Part shown: positions 7,246 through 15,167 of the stretch, piece after piece
How the letters are laid out: each line of letters begins with the position of its first letter
Position numbering within the stretch: the first letter of the stretch is position 1
Assembly (NCBI RefSeq): GCF_028714775.1
Contig: NZ_JAQTLS010000007.1
Span: 1 to 64,000, forward strand
Direction: 5' to 3'
Length of the DNA: 64,000 nt
Source: Thiothrix sp.
GTDB lineage: Bacteria; Pseudomonadota; Gammaproteobacteria; Thiotrichales; Thiotrichaceae
Position numbers and translations under genes: made by a program
Notes under the pieces: generated by a model
Told to the model about the DNA's origin: nothing
The model's input: the letters and a program-made list of their open reading frames with translations, nothing else
Databases searched by the model: none

Positions 7246-7494
7246 ATGCAAAATGCGCTTTCTGGACTTTTCACCCCGTTCTTGGGCTTGGTGCGCCTCA
7301 CTAACTTGCTGTTGGCCTTGGGGGTGGCAGGCATTGCCGCCAATACGCTGATGGGTGACAGGACGCTGCATTTCCGTGCCACCTTGAGCCATAACGACAC
7401 ATTCTACGGTTGGGCATTGGCATGGTTGGCAGTGTCGCTGTTGGTACAGGCGCTGGGCTGGTGCTGCACCAGCCGGCAAGGCAAACGGGGCTAG
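7246..7494 (+). CDS. small membrane protein, two TM segments
   Basis: The 82-aa protein has hydrophobic helices at about residues 12-32 and 50-70 and a basic C-terminal end (SRQGKRG). It is in tight operon spacing with the transglycosylase gene. No family is recognised. Confidence 0.55.
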   Translation: MQNALSGLFTPFLGLVRLTNLLLALGVAGIAANTLMGDRTLHFRATLSHNDTFYGWALAWLAVSLLVQALGWCCTSRQGKRG

Positions 7495-7498
7495 CGGC

Positions 7499-8443
7499 AT
7501 GTGGCGCTTATTGACCATTGCGGTGTCGGGGTCGTTGCTGGCGGTGCAAAACGCCAGCCCGGATTTTGCCGCTGTGCTGGCACGGCATGTCCAGAACACC
7601 CAGACCGCCTTCGCACAGGATGATGCGCAGTACTTTTCCGACAAGGCTGATGTTGCGGCGGCTGTTACTACGGCTTTTGTGCTGTCCGCCGCTGATGCGG
7701 TGTCGTTTGCGGACTTTGCCCAAGAACTTGGGGACATCCGGGCTGACCAAGAAGCGGATGCCAGCACGGCAAGCCCGCAGGCAGCGCCCAAAATCACCCC
7801 GGTGATGATCCGTGACAACCTGCAAGGCAAGGGGCGGATCATTGCGGCGGCGGAATCGGCAGGGCGGCAAACCAATTTGCCACCCAGTTACATGGCAGCA
7901 ATGGCGGTGATTGAGTCCAGCATCAACCCATCAGCACGCCGCTGCCAACGCAATGGGTGCGACGGGGCGGTGGGGCTGTACCAGTTTGTGGGTGATACCG
8001 GGCGCAGGTATGGCTTAGTGACGGGCGGCGCAGACCACCGTACCAATGCTGCCGCCTCCATCCGTGCTGCTGCCCTATTGGCACGCGACAACCGCGCCGC
8101 GCTAGTGCGGGCAGGCATCCCGATCACGGGTGCAAACCTTTACATGGCGCACCAGCAAGGCAGTGATGGTGCTATTGCCACGTACCGCCTTGCGCACGGC
8201 ATGGGGCTACGGGCTGGACGGGGATTGATGCACAACATTGGCAACAACTTGCCGGGCAACATCCGCAGGCAATACTTCAATGGCCTGCCCAACGGCAAGC
8301 ACAAGTTTTGGGTGCTGAAACCGGGTGTCAGTGCAACACAGGCCGCCACGGCGTTTTACCGCCATTGGGATGCCAACTATGCCCGCTTTGAGGCGGCAGT
8401 GAACCGGACGTTTGCCGGGCAATTACGCGAGGTGTGGGCATGA
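7499..8443 (+). CDS. lytic transglycosylase-like protein
   Basis: This 314-aa protein has an N-terminal signal-like segment. The SLT-type domain begins at about residue 120: MAAMAVIESSINPSARR carries the expected catalytic Glu, and GAVGLYQFVGDTGRRYGL matches the G-x-x-GLMQ-like core. Such enzymes cut the peptidoglycan glycan strand and accompany phage entry, conjugation or secretion machines. Here it follows two small membrane proteins, so it probably opens the wall for an envelope-spanning assembly of the element. Confidence 0.8.
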   Translation: MWRLLTIAVSGSLLAVQNASPDFAAVLARHVQNTQTAFAQDDAQYFSDKADVAAAVTTAFVLSAADAVSFADFAQELGDIRADQEADASTASPQAAPKITPVMIRDNLQGKGRIIAAAESAGRQTNLPPSYMAAMAVIESSINPSARRCQRNGCDGAVGLYQFVGDTGRRYGLVTGGADHRTNAAASIRAAALLARDNRAALVRAGIPITGANLYMAHQQGSDGAIATYRLAHGMGLRAGRGLMHNIGNNLPGNIRRQYFNGLPNGKHKFWVLKPGVSATQAATAFYRHWDANYARFEAAVNRTFAGQLREVWA

Positions 8444-8480
8444 GCACCAACCAACAACAGATAACCGGAGGCCAACCATC

Positions 8481-9701
8481 ATGAACATGGTTGCTGTTTT
8501 TGACGAAATCATCCGCCGCAAGCCCGCCGCATCTGAGTGGCTGGCATGGGCTTGCCTGATGCGCCAAACCTTATGCTTTGGCAAGGCAGAGGATGACCTT
8601 GCCGACTCACGCTTGGAAAAGCTGGCTGGCTTACGCCGTGACCATGCCCGTGCAGCCGTGCGCAAGGTCGTTGGCATGGGGCTGTTCGAGAATGCCGGGC
8701 AAGGCAAATACGGCACGGTATACCGTATCCCTGAACGCTTTTTGGATGGCAGCAGCTATATCGGTTTCAATGCCAACATGGGGGCAAGTGAAACCGATGC
8801 TTACGCTGAAATCACCGTAGACAAAACAGACGAAGCTGGAACAGTTGCACCAGAATACGGGGAGGCTTACCAGCACTTGCTGGAAACTAACCGGATGTTG
8901 GTTGAAGCTAACCAAGTTTTGGTAAACACCAACCAAAGCTTGGTGGAAACCAACCGTATCTTGGTCAATGCCTTACCAACCCTTGGTGGGCAACTTACCA
9001 AAACTGGGTCAAATGCTTACCAAGAGTTGGTAACAGACAGTAATAAACCTAAACATAACAAAACCACTACAACCCTACCCCCTGACAGTTGGGGAGAAGC
9101 CGAAGACGCGCAGGAGCGTTGGCCTGAACACTGGGGGCAGGCAGGGCAAGGGCTTGATGGTTTTCAGGCTTGGGGGGAATACGCAGCAATGGCAGCACCG
9201 CAACCGGCAGAGGGACAGCCAATACCTGCAAGCCAAACCAAAACCAGCGGGATCACCGCCGAGGCCCTGCAATACCCCGCAGGCTTGTCAGCGGCAGAAC
9301 GGGCAAAAGCACCGGGAAAACTGGACGGGCTGCACCCCCAGATTGCGCAGGAGGTGCTGGACGCGCTGGCATGGAAGATGGCGGACGGAAGCGTAAAAAC
9401 CCCTATAGGCTTGTTGGTGTACATGGCAAACAAGGCACGTGAGGGCACATTTGACCGCACCCCTGCACTGGAATGGCGCAAGGGGCAGCAGATGGCACAA
9501 GCCAAGCAGGAGGGCATTACGCTGGTAGAATTGAACAACTTGGCAATTGATATTAAGGAAACCCAACGGCTACACAGGGAAAGTGGGCATGAGGTATTTT
9601 TTAAGCAGGCTGAGACGATGAAAGCCACGTATTTCCAGAAGCTAGAAGTGTACAAGGTAGCACAAGCCACACTAGCGACGGCACATGGGCAAGCCCCATG
9701 A
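8481..9701 (+). CDS. phage O-like replication initiation protein
   Basis: The 406-aa protein begins with a winged-helix-type domain (about residues 1-90: VFDEIIRRKPAASEW, then LAGLRRDHARAAVRKVVGMGLFE and YGTVYRIPERFL) like the N-terminus of phage replication protein O. A heptad region follows at about 132-165 (ETNRMLV, EANQVLV, NTNQSLV, ETNRILV). The C-terminal region is about 240 residues. ATG 8481 is preferred to the in-frame 8412 because it avoids overlap with the transglycosylase and is preceded by CGGAGG. Iteron-like repeats lie inside the gene. The C-terminal partner, expected to be a helicase loader or DnaB, is not encoded nearby. Confidence 0.65.
   Translation: MNMVAVFDEIIRRKPAASEWLAWACLMRQTLCFGKAEDDLADSRLEKLAGLRRDHARAAVRKVVGMGLFENAGQGKYGTVYRIPERFLDGSSYIGFNANMGASETDAYAEITVDKTDEAGTVAPEYGEAYQHLLETNRMLVEANQVLVNTNQSLVETNRILVNALPTLGGQLTKTGSNAYQELVTDSNKPKHNKTTTTLPPDSWGEAEDAQERWPEHWGQAGQGLDGFQAWGEYAAMAAPQPAEGQPIPASQTKTSGITAEALQYPAGLSAAERAKAPGKLDGLHPQIAQEVLDALAWKMADGSVKTPIGLLVYMANKAREGTFDRTPALEWRKGQQMAQAKQEGITLVELNNLAIDIKETQRLHRESGHEVFFKQAETMKATYFQKLEVYKVAQATLATAHGQAP
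8890..9031. repeat. seven iteron-like dyads inside the replication gene (putative origin)
   Basis: A 13-bp dyad of the form ACCAANNNTTGGT (some half-sites imperfect) begins at 8890, 8911, 8932, 8953, 8975, 8997 and 9019. The spacing is 21, 21, 21, 22, 22 and 22 bp, about two helical turns. The TTGGT half is always 8 bp after ACC. The change from 21 to 22 bp breaks the codon phase, so the pattern is not just a protein heptad repeat. Lambda-type phages have their origin iterons inside gene O in the same way. Confidence 0.8.
9032..9064. other. AT-rich stretch after the iterons, candidate unwinding element
   Basis: Immediately after the last dyad the sequence becomes A/T-rich (TAATAAACC, AACATAACAAAA), unlike the surrounding GC-richer DNA. 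This is the expected position of the duplex-unwinding region in a lambda-like origin. The role is inferred. Confidence 0.5.
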
Positions 9702-9741
9702 CAGCTCACTTTGCCCTATTTCCCCTATGAGCACCCGCTAT

Positions 9742-9785
9742 CGGTGGTTGCTTGTGCCCGAAATACATCAGGCCAGCAACCACCG
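9742..9785. repeat. perfect 11-bp stem hairpin downstream of the replication gene
   Basis: CGGTGGTTGCT (9742-9752) pairs perfectly with AGCAACCACCG (9775-9785) around a 22-nt loop. There is no T-run, so an intrinsic terminator is unlikely. It could be a protein-binding site, a single-strand origin or an RNA structure. The 230-bp gap 9702-9934 holds nothing else recognisable except a small CCTATC/GATAGG stem near 9896-9912. Confidence 0.45.
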
Positions 9786-9934
9786 GAATTTCAGGAAAAC
9801 AATTAAGCGCAGCGCCGTTTTGCATGACAGTTTCTTACTCAACAGTGCCGTTGATACCCATTTACAAACCAAAGGTTTTGCCTTAAGGTATCCGCCTATC
9901 CTATTGATAGGGCTAATATCTTAAGGGGCACAAT

Positions 9935-10141
9935 ATGACAATTAACCCACCCTCCCGCGACCGCGTGGCAGAAGCTTTGGCACTGTTGCAGGACGCCCAC
10001 CAACGCCTGCTGGACAGCAGTACTTATGGGGCTGACGTGCTGGTTTACCGTGCCATCCTGTGTTTGTCTGGGGCACTCGAACCCCTGCCCGCCTCACCAG
10101 CGTCCCACGTAAAGACACCCAGTGTCCCTGCCTTGGCCTGA
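9935..10141 (+). CDS. small hypothetical protein, 68 aa
   Basis: The ATG is preceded by AAGGGG at a suitable distance. The N-terminal part is helical (RVAEALALLQDAHQRLLDS) and the C-terminus is Pro/Ala-rich. It is followed after 13 bp by another small gene. No family is recognised. Confidence 0.45.
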   Translation: MTINPPSRDRVAEALALLQDAHQRLLDSSTYGADVLVYRAILCLSGALEPLPASPASHVKTPSVPALA

Positions 10142-10154
10142 AATGGAGGTACAA

Positions 10155-10388
10155 ATGGAAAGTAAAGAACTGGCGCTGATGGCGGCGGAAATCGCCGCCC
10201 TGTTGCGTAAATATGTCCCCGGCGGGGAAACGGTAGCCTTACGTTCAGAAACCACCAATATGAGAAGCAAAACTTGTGCTCAGGTGTTTGCCTTTAGCCC
10301 AAAACAAGGTGGGGTTTTCTCCGTCAATGCTGAACTTCGACATCCCCCTCCGGGGCAAGGGAACTTGGACGCGAAGTGTATTCCCTAA
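10155..10388 (+). CDS. small hypothetical protein, 77 aa
   Basis: ATG 10155 is chosen because GGAGGT lies 4 bp before it; in-frame starts at 10122 and 10143 would place the ribosome site inside the gene. The N-terminal helix (ELALMAAEIAALLRKYV) resembles a short interaction helix. The function is unknown. Confidence 0.45.
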   Translation: MESKELALMAAEIAALLRKYVPGGETVALRSETTNMRSKTCAQVFAFSPKQGGVFSVNAELRHPPPGQGNLDAKCIP

Positions 10389-10459
10389 AATAACCAGAGA
10401 TGTCTGATTGGGTGCTTTTGCCCATTTGTCTCGCCAGTTATGGCAAGCGTCCCTGCGGT

Positions 10460-11713
10460 CTAGTCCCCATGCGGTGACGGTGCAGCGAAAACCGTCAACA
10501 ACAGTTCCGCATCGTCGATCAGCCGGTAAACCGGGCGTTTGCCTGCCAACTGCTCACTTTCTGACAGGATAATGGGTACACCTTCGCCACGCTTGTCCAT
10601 GATGAAATTGCGTTGCGAGCCAATGGCATCCACATTCATCGGGCATTTCGCCAGCAATGAACACAGCAGTTCATTCCGCGCTGATTGCCGTTCGGGCAGG
10701 CTGTCCACCGTCATGGTGTTGGGGATTGCTCCCGGCGAAAACAGTTCCAGACGGTCAGCGAACAGGTGTAGGCGGATTTTTGAGCCGTAGATGGAGTAAT
10801 CCCGGTGTGCTACCGCATTCACCACGGCTTCAAAGACGGCGCTGAGGGAGAATTGTGGGGTTTCAATGCGGTTGGGGTTTTTCACCGCATACACCCGCAT
10901 ATTGCGCTCGACGAATTTGCAGGCATCGCGGATTTGTTCATCCAGCGGGCCGTGAATGTCCTTGGCATCCAGTTGGTAGGCGGCATTGCGTTCCGTGCCA
11001 CGGTATACCACGGCTTGGATGTAGGCGTTGCTAATGAAGTCTGCCGGACGTTCCGTCGCCATCAGCACACCGCTGACCGTGGGATACCAGTTGCCGTCTT
11101 CGTCGCAGGTGATGAGCTTTAGCTTGGAGAGGAATTCACGGTCATCTTTGGGTGATAGCGGTGAGCGGAACCGCCGCCACAACGGTGCTTTCAGGTCATC
11201 CAGTGCAGCTTGCGGGACTGCCTGTTCATCGTAACGGATAATCCTTGCCTGACTGCGCTGTTGGAACAGTCGGGCAAGGGCATCCGGGGTCATTTGCCGT
11301 TTGGAACTGCCGATACGGTAGAGGTAGCCGCCGGGGCTTTGGTGCACAAACAGGCTGCGGGGGATGTCAATCCGCACTATCGCGGTTTCATCGCCATCCG
11401 GGGTTTGGGCGGGGAGTTTGCGTATCCGGCAAAGTAATGGTGGGGTAATCTGGTCATTGGCAATGTCCCGCAACCATGTTTCCACAGTGTCCACTTTGTC
11501 TAGTGGGATGCCAGTAACAGCCTTGGATTTGTCATCCACCCCCAGCACGATGACGCCCGTATTGCTGTTTGCCATCGCCGCCATTTCGTCCGCCATGCCA
11601 TTGCGGTGGGGTGCGCTGACCTGTCCGCCTTTGAATTCAACCCGCTTCAATTCAAGCACGGAATCTTCGCCAAGGGCGATTTGCTTGAGCAGGTTGTTGG
11701 TTGAATCCGGCAT
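10460..11713 (-). CDS. AlbA_2 (Schlafen-like) domain ATP-binding protein
   Basis: This 417-aa protein starts with LLKQIALGEDSVLELKRVEF and VIVLGVDDKSKAVTGIP, typical of the AlbA_2/Schlafen-like domain. The RecG-like C-terminal part has AVVNAVAHRDYSIYG and LELFSPGAIPN, the GHKL-like motifs of this family. Such proteins are annotated as RecG-like regulators, and several are phage-defence components. ATG 11713 is preferred to the far upstream frame start because the conserved domain begins right after it and AAGGA precedes it. It lies between the integrase and the replication region, a common cargo position. Confidence 0.7.
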   Translation of the reverse strand: MPDSTNNLLKQIALGEDSVLELKRVEFKGGQVSAPHRNGMADEMAAMANSNTGVIVLGVDDKSKAVTGIPLDKVDTVETWLRDIANDQITPPLLCRIRKLPAQTPDGDETAIVRIDIPRSLFVHQSPGGYLYRIGSSKRQMTPDALARLFQQRSQARIIRYDEQAVPQAALDDLKAPLWRRFRSPLSPKDDREFLSKLKLITCDEDGNWYPTVSGVLMATERPADFISNAYIQAVVYRGTERNAAYQLDAKDIHGPLDEQIRDACKFVERNMRVYAVKNPNRIETPQFSLSAVFEAVVNAVAHRDYSIYGSKIRLHLFADRLELFSPGAIPNTMTVDSLPERQSARNELLCSLLAKCPMNVDAIGSQRNFIMDKRGEGVPIILSESEQLAGKRPVYRLIDDAELLLTVFAAPSPHGD

Positions 11714-11805
11714 GGTTGCATCCTTCAGGCTGGCTGGAACGTAAGGTACGAGGATAGCATACCCTTGTTTTCCCCGCCGCCCCAGCCAAACCACAAAGCC
11801 ACGCT

Positions 11806-12990
11806 TTAACTGGGCGTGGGGGTACTGTCCAAATTGGCGGCCTTTTTCATCGCCATCACCGCTGTTTCCATCGCCTGCCGTACCGGGTCGCTGTCCAAAC
11901 GGGCATACACTTGGGTACTTTGCGGGCTTTGGTGGTTCAGGGTTTTGCCGATGATGACAAGGCTTGCTCCCGTGCGGGCTTGCCAACTGCCGAGGCTGCG
12001 GCGTAGGTCGTGCATCCGCAAGTCTTCCAAGCCAACGGTTTTGCGCACTGTGTCCCAACTGCTTTTGGGTTCAACCAGATGCCCGGTTTTATTCAGGCTG
12101 GAGGGGAAAACCCAATCACTGGTGGTTGAGGATCGCCGTCCTTTCAGTACCGTTATTGCGGCATCTATGAGTGGGACTACCTGTGATGTGCCATTCTTGG
12201 TCATCGGGATACGCCATTCACTACGGTCAAAGTGGATGTCATCCCAACGCATGGATAGCACATTATTTTTACGTGCGCCCGTGTATAGGCATATCAGGAA
12301 AAAGTCCCGCGTAGCGGGTTCGGCTAACCCATCAAGCGCATCAAAGAATTTCTGCATTTCATCTGGTTGAAGGAACCTCTCCCGTGATGTCACCCGGAAT
12401 TTTTTTACACCGACGCAAGGGTTAATACCTTCAAAAAAATCCCACTCTATGGCTTTATTGAAAAGAACCCTTAATACCGCCAATGCATGGTTAGCCGCAT
12501 AAACACCCCGTTCTTTACCTGTTTTGGCGTGCCAAGTCAGGATGTCATTGCGGCGAATCTCGGAAAGCTGCCGACGCTTCCAGTGGGACAGGTGATATTG
12601 GAAGCGCTTTTCATCATCTGTCCAAGTGCGTTTGTGGACTTTGGCGTGGCGTTCAAGGTAAATGTCGAATAACTCACCCAATGTCAGCTCTGCCCTTTCT
12701 TCCTGCCGTATGGAAGTGGGGCTTAGCCCTTGGGCTACTTGCATGTTCACGCCCACCGCAAGTTCGCGGGCTTGTTGAACCGTGATTGTCCCAAATGCAT
12801 CCAACCTCACCCGTTCAGGACGGCCGCGTATCCTCCGGTAGATATAAAAAACTTTCTTTCCGGTTGGGTACACGGTCAGGCATAACCCATTCATTTGGGT
12901 GTCATGGTAAGTTACCCGTTTACCATCGGTTGGGATTGGCAGTGCGGAGATGACCCGCTGCCCGAACAAGAGTCGCCGTTCTTCAGTCAT
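11806..12990 (-). CDS. tyrosine integrase, P4/DUF4102 type
   Basis: The 394-aa protein has an N-terminal arm-binding domain of the DUF4102 type (MNGLCLTVYPTGKKVFYIYRR), a SAM-like core-binding domain (about 95-180) and a C-terminal catalytic domain. Catalytic residues are visible: Arg in LYTGARKNN, HxxR in MHDLRRSLG, His in LNHQSPQST and Tyr in QVYARL. It is transcribed away from the att site at 13166-13210, which its 5' end faces at about 175 bp. It is the enzyme expected to integrate and excise this element at a tRNA gene. Confidence 0.92.
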   Translation of the reverse strand: MTEERRLLFGQRVISALPIPTDGKRVTYHDTQMNGLCLTVYPTGKKVFYIYRRIRGRPERVRLDAFGTITVQQARELAVGVNMQVAQGLSPTSIRQEERAELTLGELFDIYLERHAKVHKRTWTDDEKRFQYHLSHWKRRQLSEIRRNDILTWHAKTGKERGVYAANHALAVLRVLFNKAIEWDFFEGINPCVGVKKFRVTSRERFLQPDEMQKFFDALDGLAEPATRDFFLICLYTGARKNNVLSMRWDDIHFDRSEWRIPMTKNGTSQVVPLIDAAITVLKGRRSSTTSDWVFPSSLNKTGHLVEPKSSWDTVRKTVGLEDLRMHDLRRSLGSWQARTGASLVIIGKTLNHQSPQSTQVYARLDSDPVRQAMETAVMAMKKAANLDSTPTPS

Positions 12991-13005
12991 ATGAATTCCT
13001 TTTGG

Positions 13006-13025
13006 TGCTACGCTGGTGCTACGCG
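13006..13025. promoter_or_regulatory. direct repeat upstream of integrase, possible arm-type site
   Basis: On the minus strand two GTAGCAC copies lie 11 bp apart just upstream of the integrase start. The same pair with the same 11-bp period occurs on the other side of the att core at about 13279-13297. Integrase arm sites often have this form; the role is inferred. Confidence 0.4.
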
Positions 13026-13165
13026 GAAACGTTATTTAACGGTATTCAATGACAACAAAAGGTACGGAAAGTTAACGAATGATACCTCACCAATTCCATG
13101 ATTCTTAAGGGAAAAAACAAAATCTCAAGGAAAATCATAGCGATGGCAAAAAAATCACCTTAAAT

Positions 13166-13210
13166 CTCATAATCCTTTGGTTCACAGTTCGAGTCTGTGT
13201 GGGCCCACCA
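13166..13210 (+). other. attachment site: 3' fragment of a tRNA(CAU) gene
   Basis: The 45 nt read as anticodon loop CTCATAA, the 3' strand of the anticodon stem, variable loop, T-arm (CACAG-TTCGAGT-CTGTG), acceptor strand TGGGCCC and ACCA. The 5' half is missing; upstream sequence does not pair. CAU anticodon points to tRNA-Met or tRNA-Ile2. This is the footprint of integration into the 3' half of a tRNA gene; the intact copy should lie at the other end of the element, outside the window. Confidence 0.85.
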
Positions 13211-13228
13211 TTTATATCCAGAAAAAAT

Positions 13229-13258
13229 AACGAGTTATCGAAATATCCATAACTCGTT
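13229..13258 (+). terminator. hairpin downstream of the tRNA fragment
   Basis: AACGAGTTAT (13229-13238) pairs perfectly with ATAACTCGTT (13249-13258) around a 10-nt loop, followed by TTATT. It probably was the terminator of the tRNA gene. The rest of 13259-13459 shows only the GTAGCAC pair near 13279-13297 and no gene. Confidence 0.5.
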
Positions 13259-13459
13259 TATTCCCCCTCATTCATCCCGTGCTACCCCTGTGCTACCGAA
13301 GAAGAAGTTTTCAACCCTCCGTATGTTGCAGGGACTGTAAGCCAGCCTGCCGATAAATACACCTATTAAACCCCGCCCCCTTCTGTGCTAGCCTTAACGT
13401 AAGTAACCAAGCGTTTCGAGCGCACTGGGACAGCATACAAGCAATGAGGGAGATGAACC

Positions 13460-14140
13460 GTGAATACCGTAAAAGCTTTGTTTTTGGTGGGGATCAGTAC
13501 TGCGGTCTTGGCAGTTGCCGCCCAAGCCCACGCCGCCAGTTTTGATTGCCAGAAAGCCGTAACGCCGGTTGAACATGCCATTTGCGACAATCCCGAGCTT
13601 TCCGGTTTGGATGATGAAATGGCTGAAAACTACCAGCTGGCACTACGAAAAGGTAATGCCAGCACGGTCAAAGCTGGACAACGGGCATGGCTGAAAGAAC
13701 GCAACGCCTGCGGGGATGACCGTTCTGGCATGGACGAGTGTATCAAAGACCAATACGGCTACCGTCTCAATGATTTGGGGCGGATGGTTTACCTGCCTCA
13801 AAAACTCAAAGCCTGCTCAAATTTGATGATTGAGGACAAAACGACCCGTCTGGGTGTTGCCCCCAGCGAAGCCGGTGGCGAGGTCGTTGTCAGCATGAGC
13901 CATCATCTCGGCTTTTATGTACAGTCGGTGGCTGGCTTGCCTGCCGATGAAGACGCAAACCAATACATGTATGACACCGACGATTTTGCCAAGGGCGATA
14001 CCGTAACCGTGTGTCTGGTCAGGATACCTAAACACTGCCCGCCGGGTGATGACCGTGGTAAGGAGTACACCATCACCAACGGCAAAAACCGCAAGTCTTT
14101 CGCCGCAACACCAGATTGGCATTCCTGCGGCGGCGCGTAG
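13460..14140 (+). CDS. periplasmic LprI-family (DUF1311) protein
   Basis: The 226-aa protein has a signal peptide (about 1-25, ending AHAAS). An LprI/DUF1311 domain follows at about 26-95: FDCQKAVTPVEHAICDNPEL, then SGLDDEMAENYQLAL, with conserved Cys residues. Family members in some bacteria inhibit lysozyme. The C-terminal 110 residues form a second part with three Cys that is not recognised. It is the first gene to the right of the att site. Confidence 0.75.
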   Translation: MNTVKALFLVGISTAVLAVAAQAHAASFDCQKAVTPVEHAICDNPELSGLDDEMAENYQLALRKGNASTVKAGQRAWLKERNACGDDRSGMDECIKDQYGYRLNDLGRMVYLPQKLKACSNLMIEDKTTRLGVAPSEAGGEVVVSMSHHLGFYVQSVAGLPADEDANQYMYDTDDFAKGDTVTVCLVRIPKHCPPGDDRGKEYTITNGKNRKSFAATPDWHSCGGA

Positions 14141-14169
14141 CGGAACTCACCTTCCCGGAGGTACAAGCC

Positions 14170-14649
14170 ATGATGAACAAACCCCTTATTTTCTTGCTGG
14201 CCTGCCTTGCAGGTACAGCTAATGCGGCTGGGCACAGCACGTATTGCAACCAGCGTTTCGGTTTCTGTGCTGACTACCCTGACACCCTGACGATGGCTCC
14301 ACAGGAAGAGTCGGGGGAAGGCGGGCATGGGCGGAATTTTTCCGACAGCAACGGTTTTACGATGGTCTTGTACGGCTATAACAACGTGGATGAAAGTACG
14401 CTGGCAAGCACCAAAAAGGGCGATGAAGAACTCTTCGATACCATCACTTACCGCAAACAAGGCAGCAACTGGTATGCCCTGTCGGGCTATCAGGGCGACA
14501 ATATCCTGTATGTGAAAAGCTGGGTTGGTATTGGGGCGATCAACCGCCTGTCATTGGACTACCCTACCCGCCTGAAAACCACTTACGACGGGGATGTGAA
14601 CTACATCGTGCGGCATTTCAAGCCGGGGGATTTAGCGGAAATGCATTGA
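14170..14649 (+). CDS. periplasmic hypothetical protein, 159 aa
   Basis: ATG 14170 follows a GGAGG site at 14157-14161 and gives a normal signal peptide (MMNKPLIFLLACLAGTANAAG). The mature part has one Cys pair (TYCNQRFGFCADYPD) at its start and a C-terminal beta-rich region. Similar short periplasmic proteins with a CxxxFGFC-type start are common but unnamed. It starts 29 bp after the LprI-like gene and is probably cotranscribed with it. Confidence 0.65.
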   Translation: MMNKPLIFLLACLAGTANAAGHSTYCNQRFGFCADYPDTLTMAPQEESGEGGHGRNFSDSNGFTMVLYGYNNVDESTLASTKKGDEELFDTITYRKQGSNWYALSGYQGDNILYVKSWVGIGAINRLSLDYPTRLKTTYDGDVNYIVRHFKPGDLAEMH

Positions 14650-14819
14650 TGCCCATTTTGTCTGCCCCCTCCAAAACAACCGGAACATTGATGACGCCAA
14701 CATTAGCTTATTTTTAAGCAATGCTCGAAAAATAAGCTACACTGAAATTGCCCAGTTAGCCGATGCGTGCTGATGTTTGGGGCGAGGGATCGCATACTAT
14801 TTCAACGTGGCAGCTCAAC

Positions 14820-15167
14820 ATGAAAAGATTATTGTTTTTAACCCTTCTTTTACCCGTCCTCTCCTTGGCGGATACACCACCTGCACCTCTGTTACCGCAA
14901 CCAACCGATGCCTATGAACAAAATAATCTGGGCTGGATGTATGCACGCGGTCAGGGTGTTGAAAAAAACTTGTCGGAAGCGTTGCGCTTGTTCCAAGAAT
15001 CCGCAGACCAAGGGAACCCCTATGGGCAAATGAACCTTGGCCTCATGTATGAAAATGGGACGGGCGTGAAGCAAGATAAGGCTGAGGCGATTAAGTGGTA
15101 TCGCAAAGCCGCTGAGCAAGGAAACGAGCCAGCTATCATTGCACTTCAGCGGCTTTCTGCCACCTGA
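14820..15167 (+). CDS. secreted Sel1-repeat protein
   Basis: ATG 14820 gives a signal peptide (MKRLLFLTLLLPVLSLADT). Two Sel1-like repeats follow: NNLGWMYARGQGVEKNLSEA and MNLGLMYENGTGVKQDKAEA. Sel1 repeats form helical pairs for protein binding in the periplasm. The 3' end converges on, and slightly overlaps, the short decayed ORF at 15136-15231 on the other strand. Confidence 0.75.
   Translation: MKRLLFLTLLLPVLSLADTPPAPLLPQPTDAYEQNNLGWMYARGQGVEKNLSEALRLFQESADQGNPYGQMNLGLMYENGTGVKQDKAEAIKWYRKAAEQGNEPAIIALQRLSAT

Larger units (their letters stand above)
1..13210. mobile_element. integrative element, right part (left end outside window)
   Basis: The region runs from the window edge to a tRNA 3' fragment at 13166-13210 that serves as the attachment site. 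Inside are a tyrosine integrase beside the att site, a Xre repressor with divergent promoters, a toxin-antitoxin pair, an O-like replication gene with iteron-like repeats, a lytic transglycosylase, and many small secreted or membrane proteins. I see no capsid, terminase, relaxase, coupling protein or Zot-like gene, so it could be a phage satellite, an integrated plasmid, or part of a larger phage or conjugative element continuing to the left. The integrated-element call is well supported; the class is not. Confidence 0.8.

Noticed and set aside
8890..9031. Short regular repeats as a CRISPR array
   Set aside because: Units of 21-22 bp lie inside a coding region with no separate unique spacers of 30 bp and no cas genes nearby.
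9685..9924. 79-aa ORF after the replication gene
   Set aside because: It overlaps the end of the replication gene and contains the hairpin; no ribosome site or protein-like pattern.
1..13210. Filamentous (inovirus-like) prophage
   Set aside because: Small exported proteins fit in part, but no Zot/pI ATPase, rolling-circle Rep or coat-like gene is visible; the left part is missing, so this stays open.
13166..13210. Complete tRNA gene
   Set aside because: The 5' half (acceptor 5' strand and D-arm) cannot be found upstream; only the 3' part from the anticodon loop remains.
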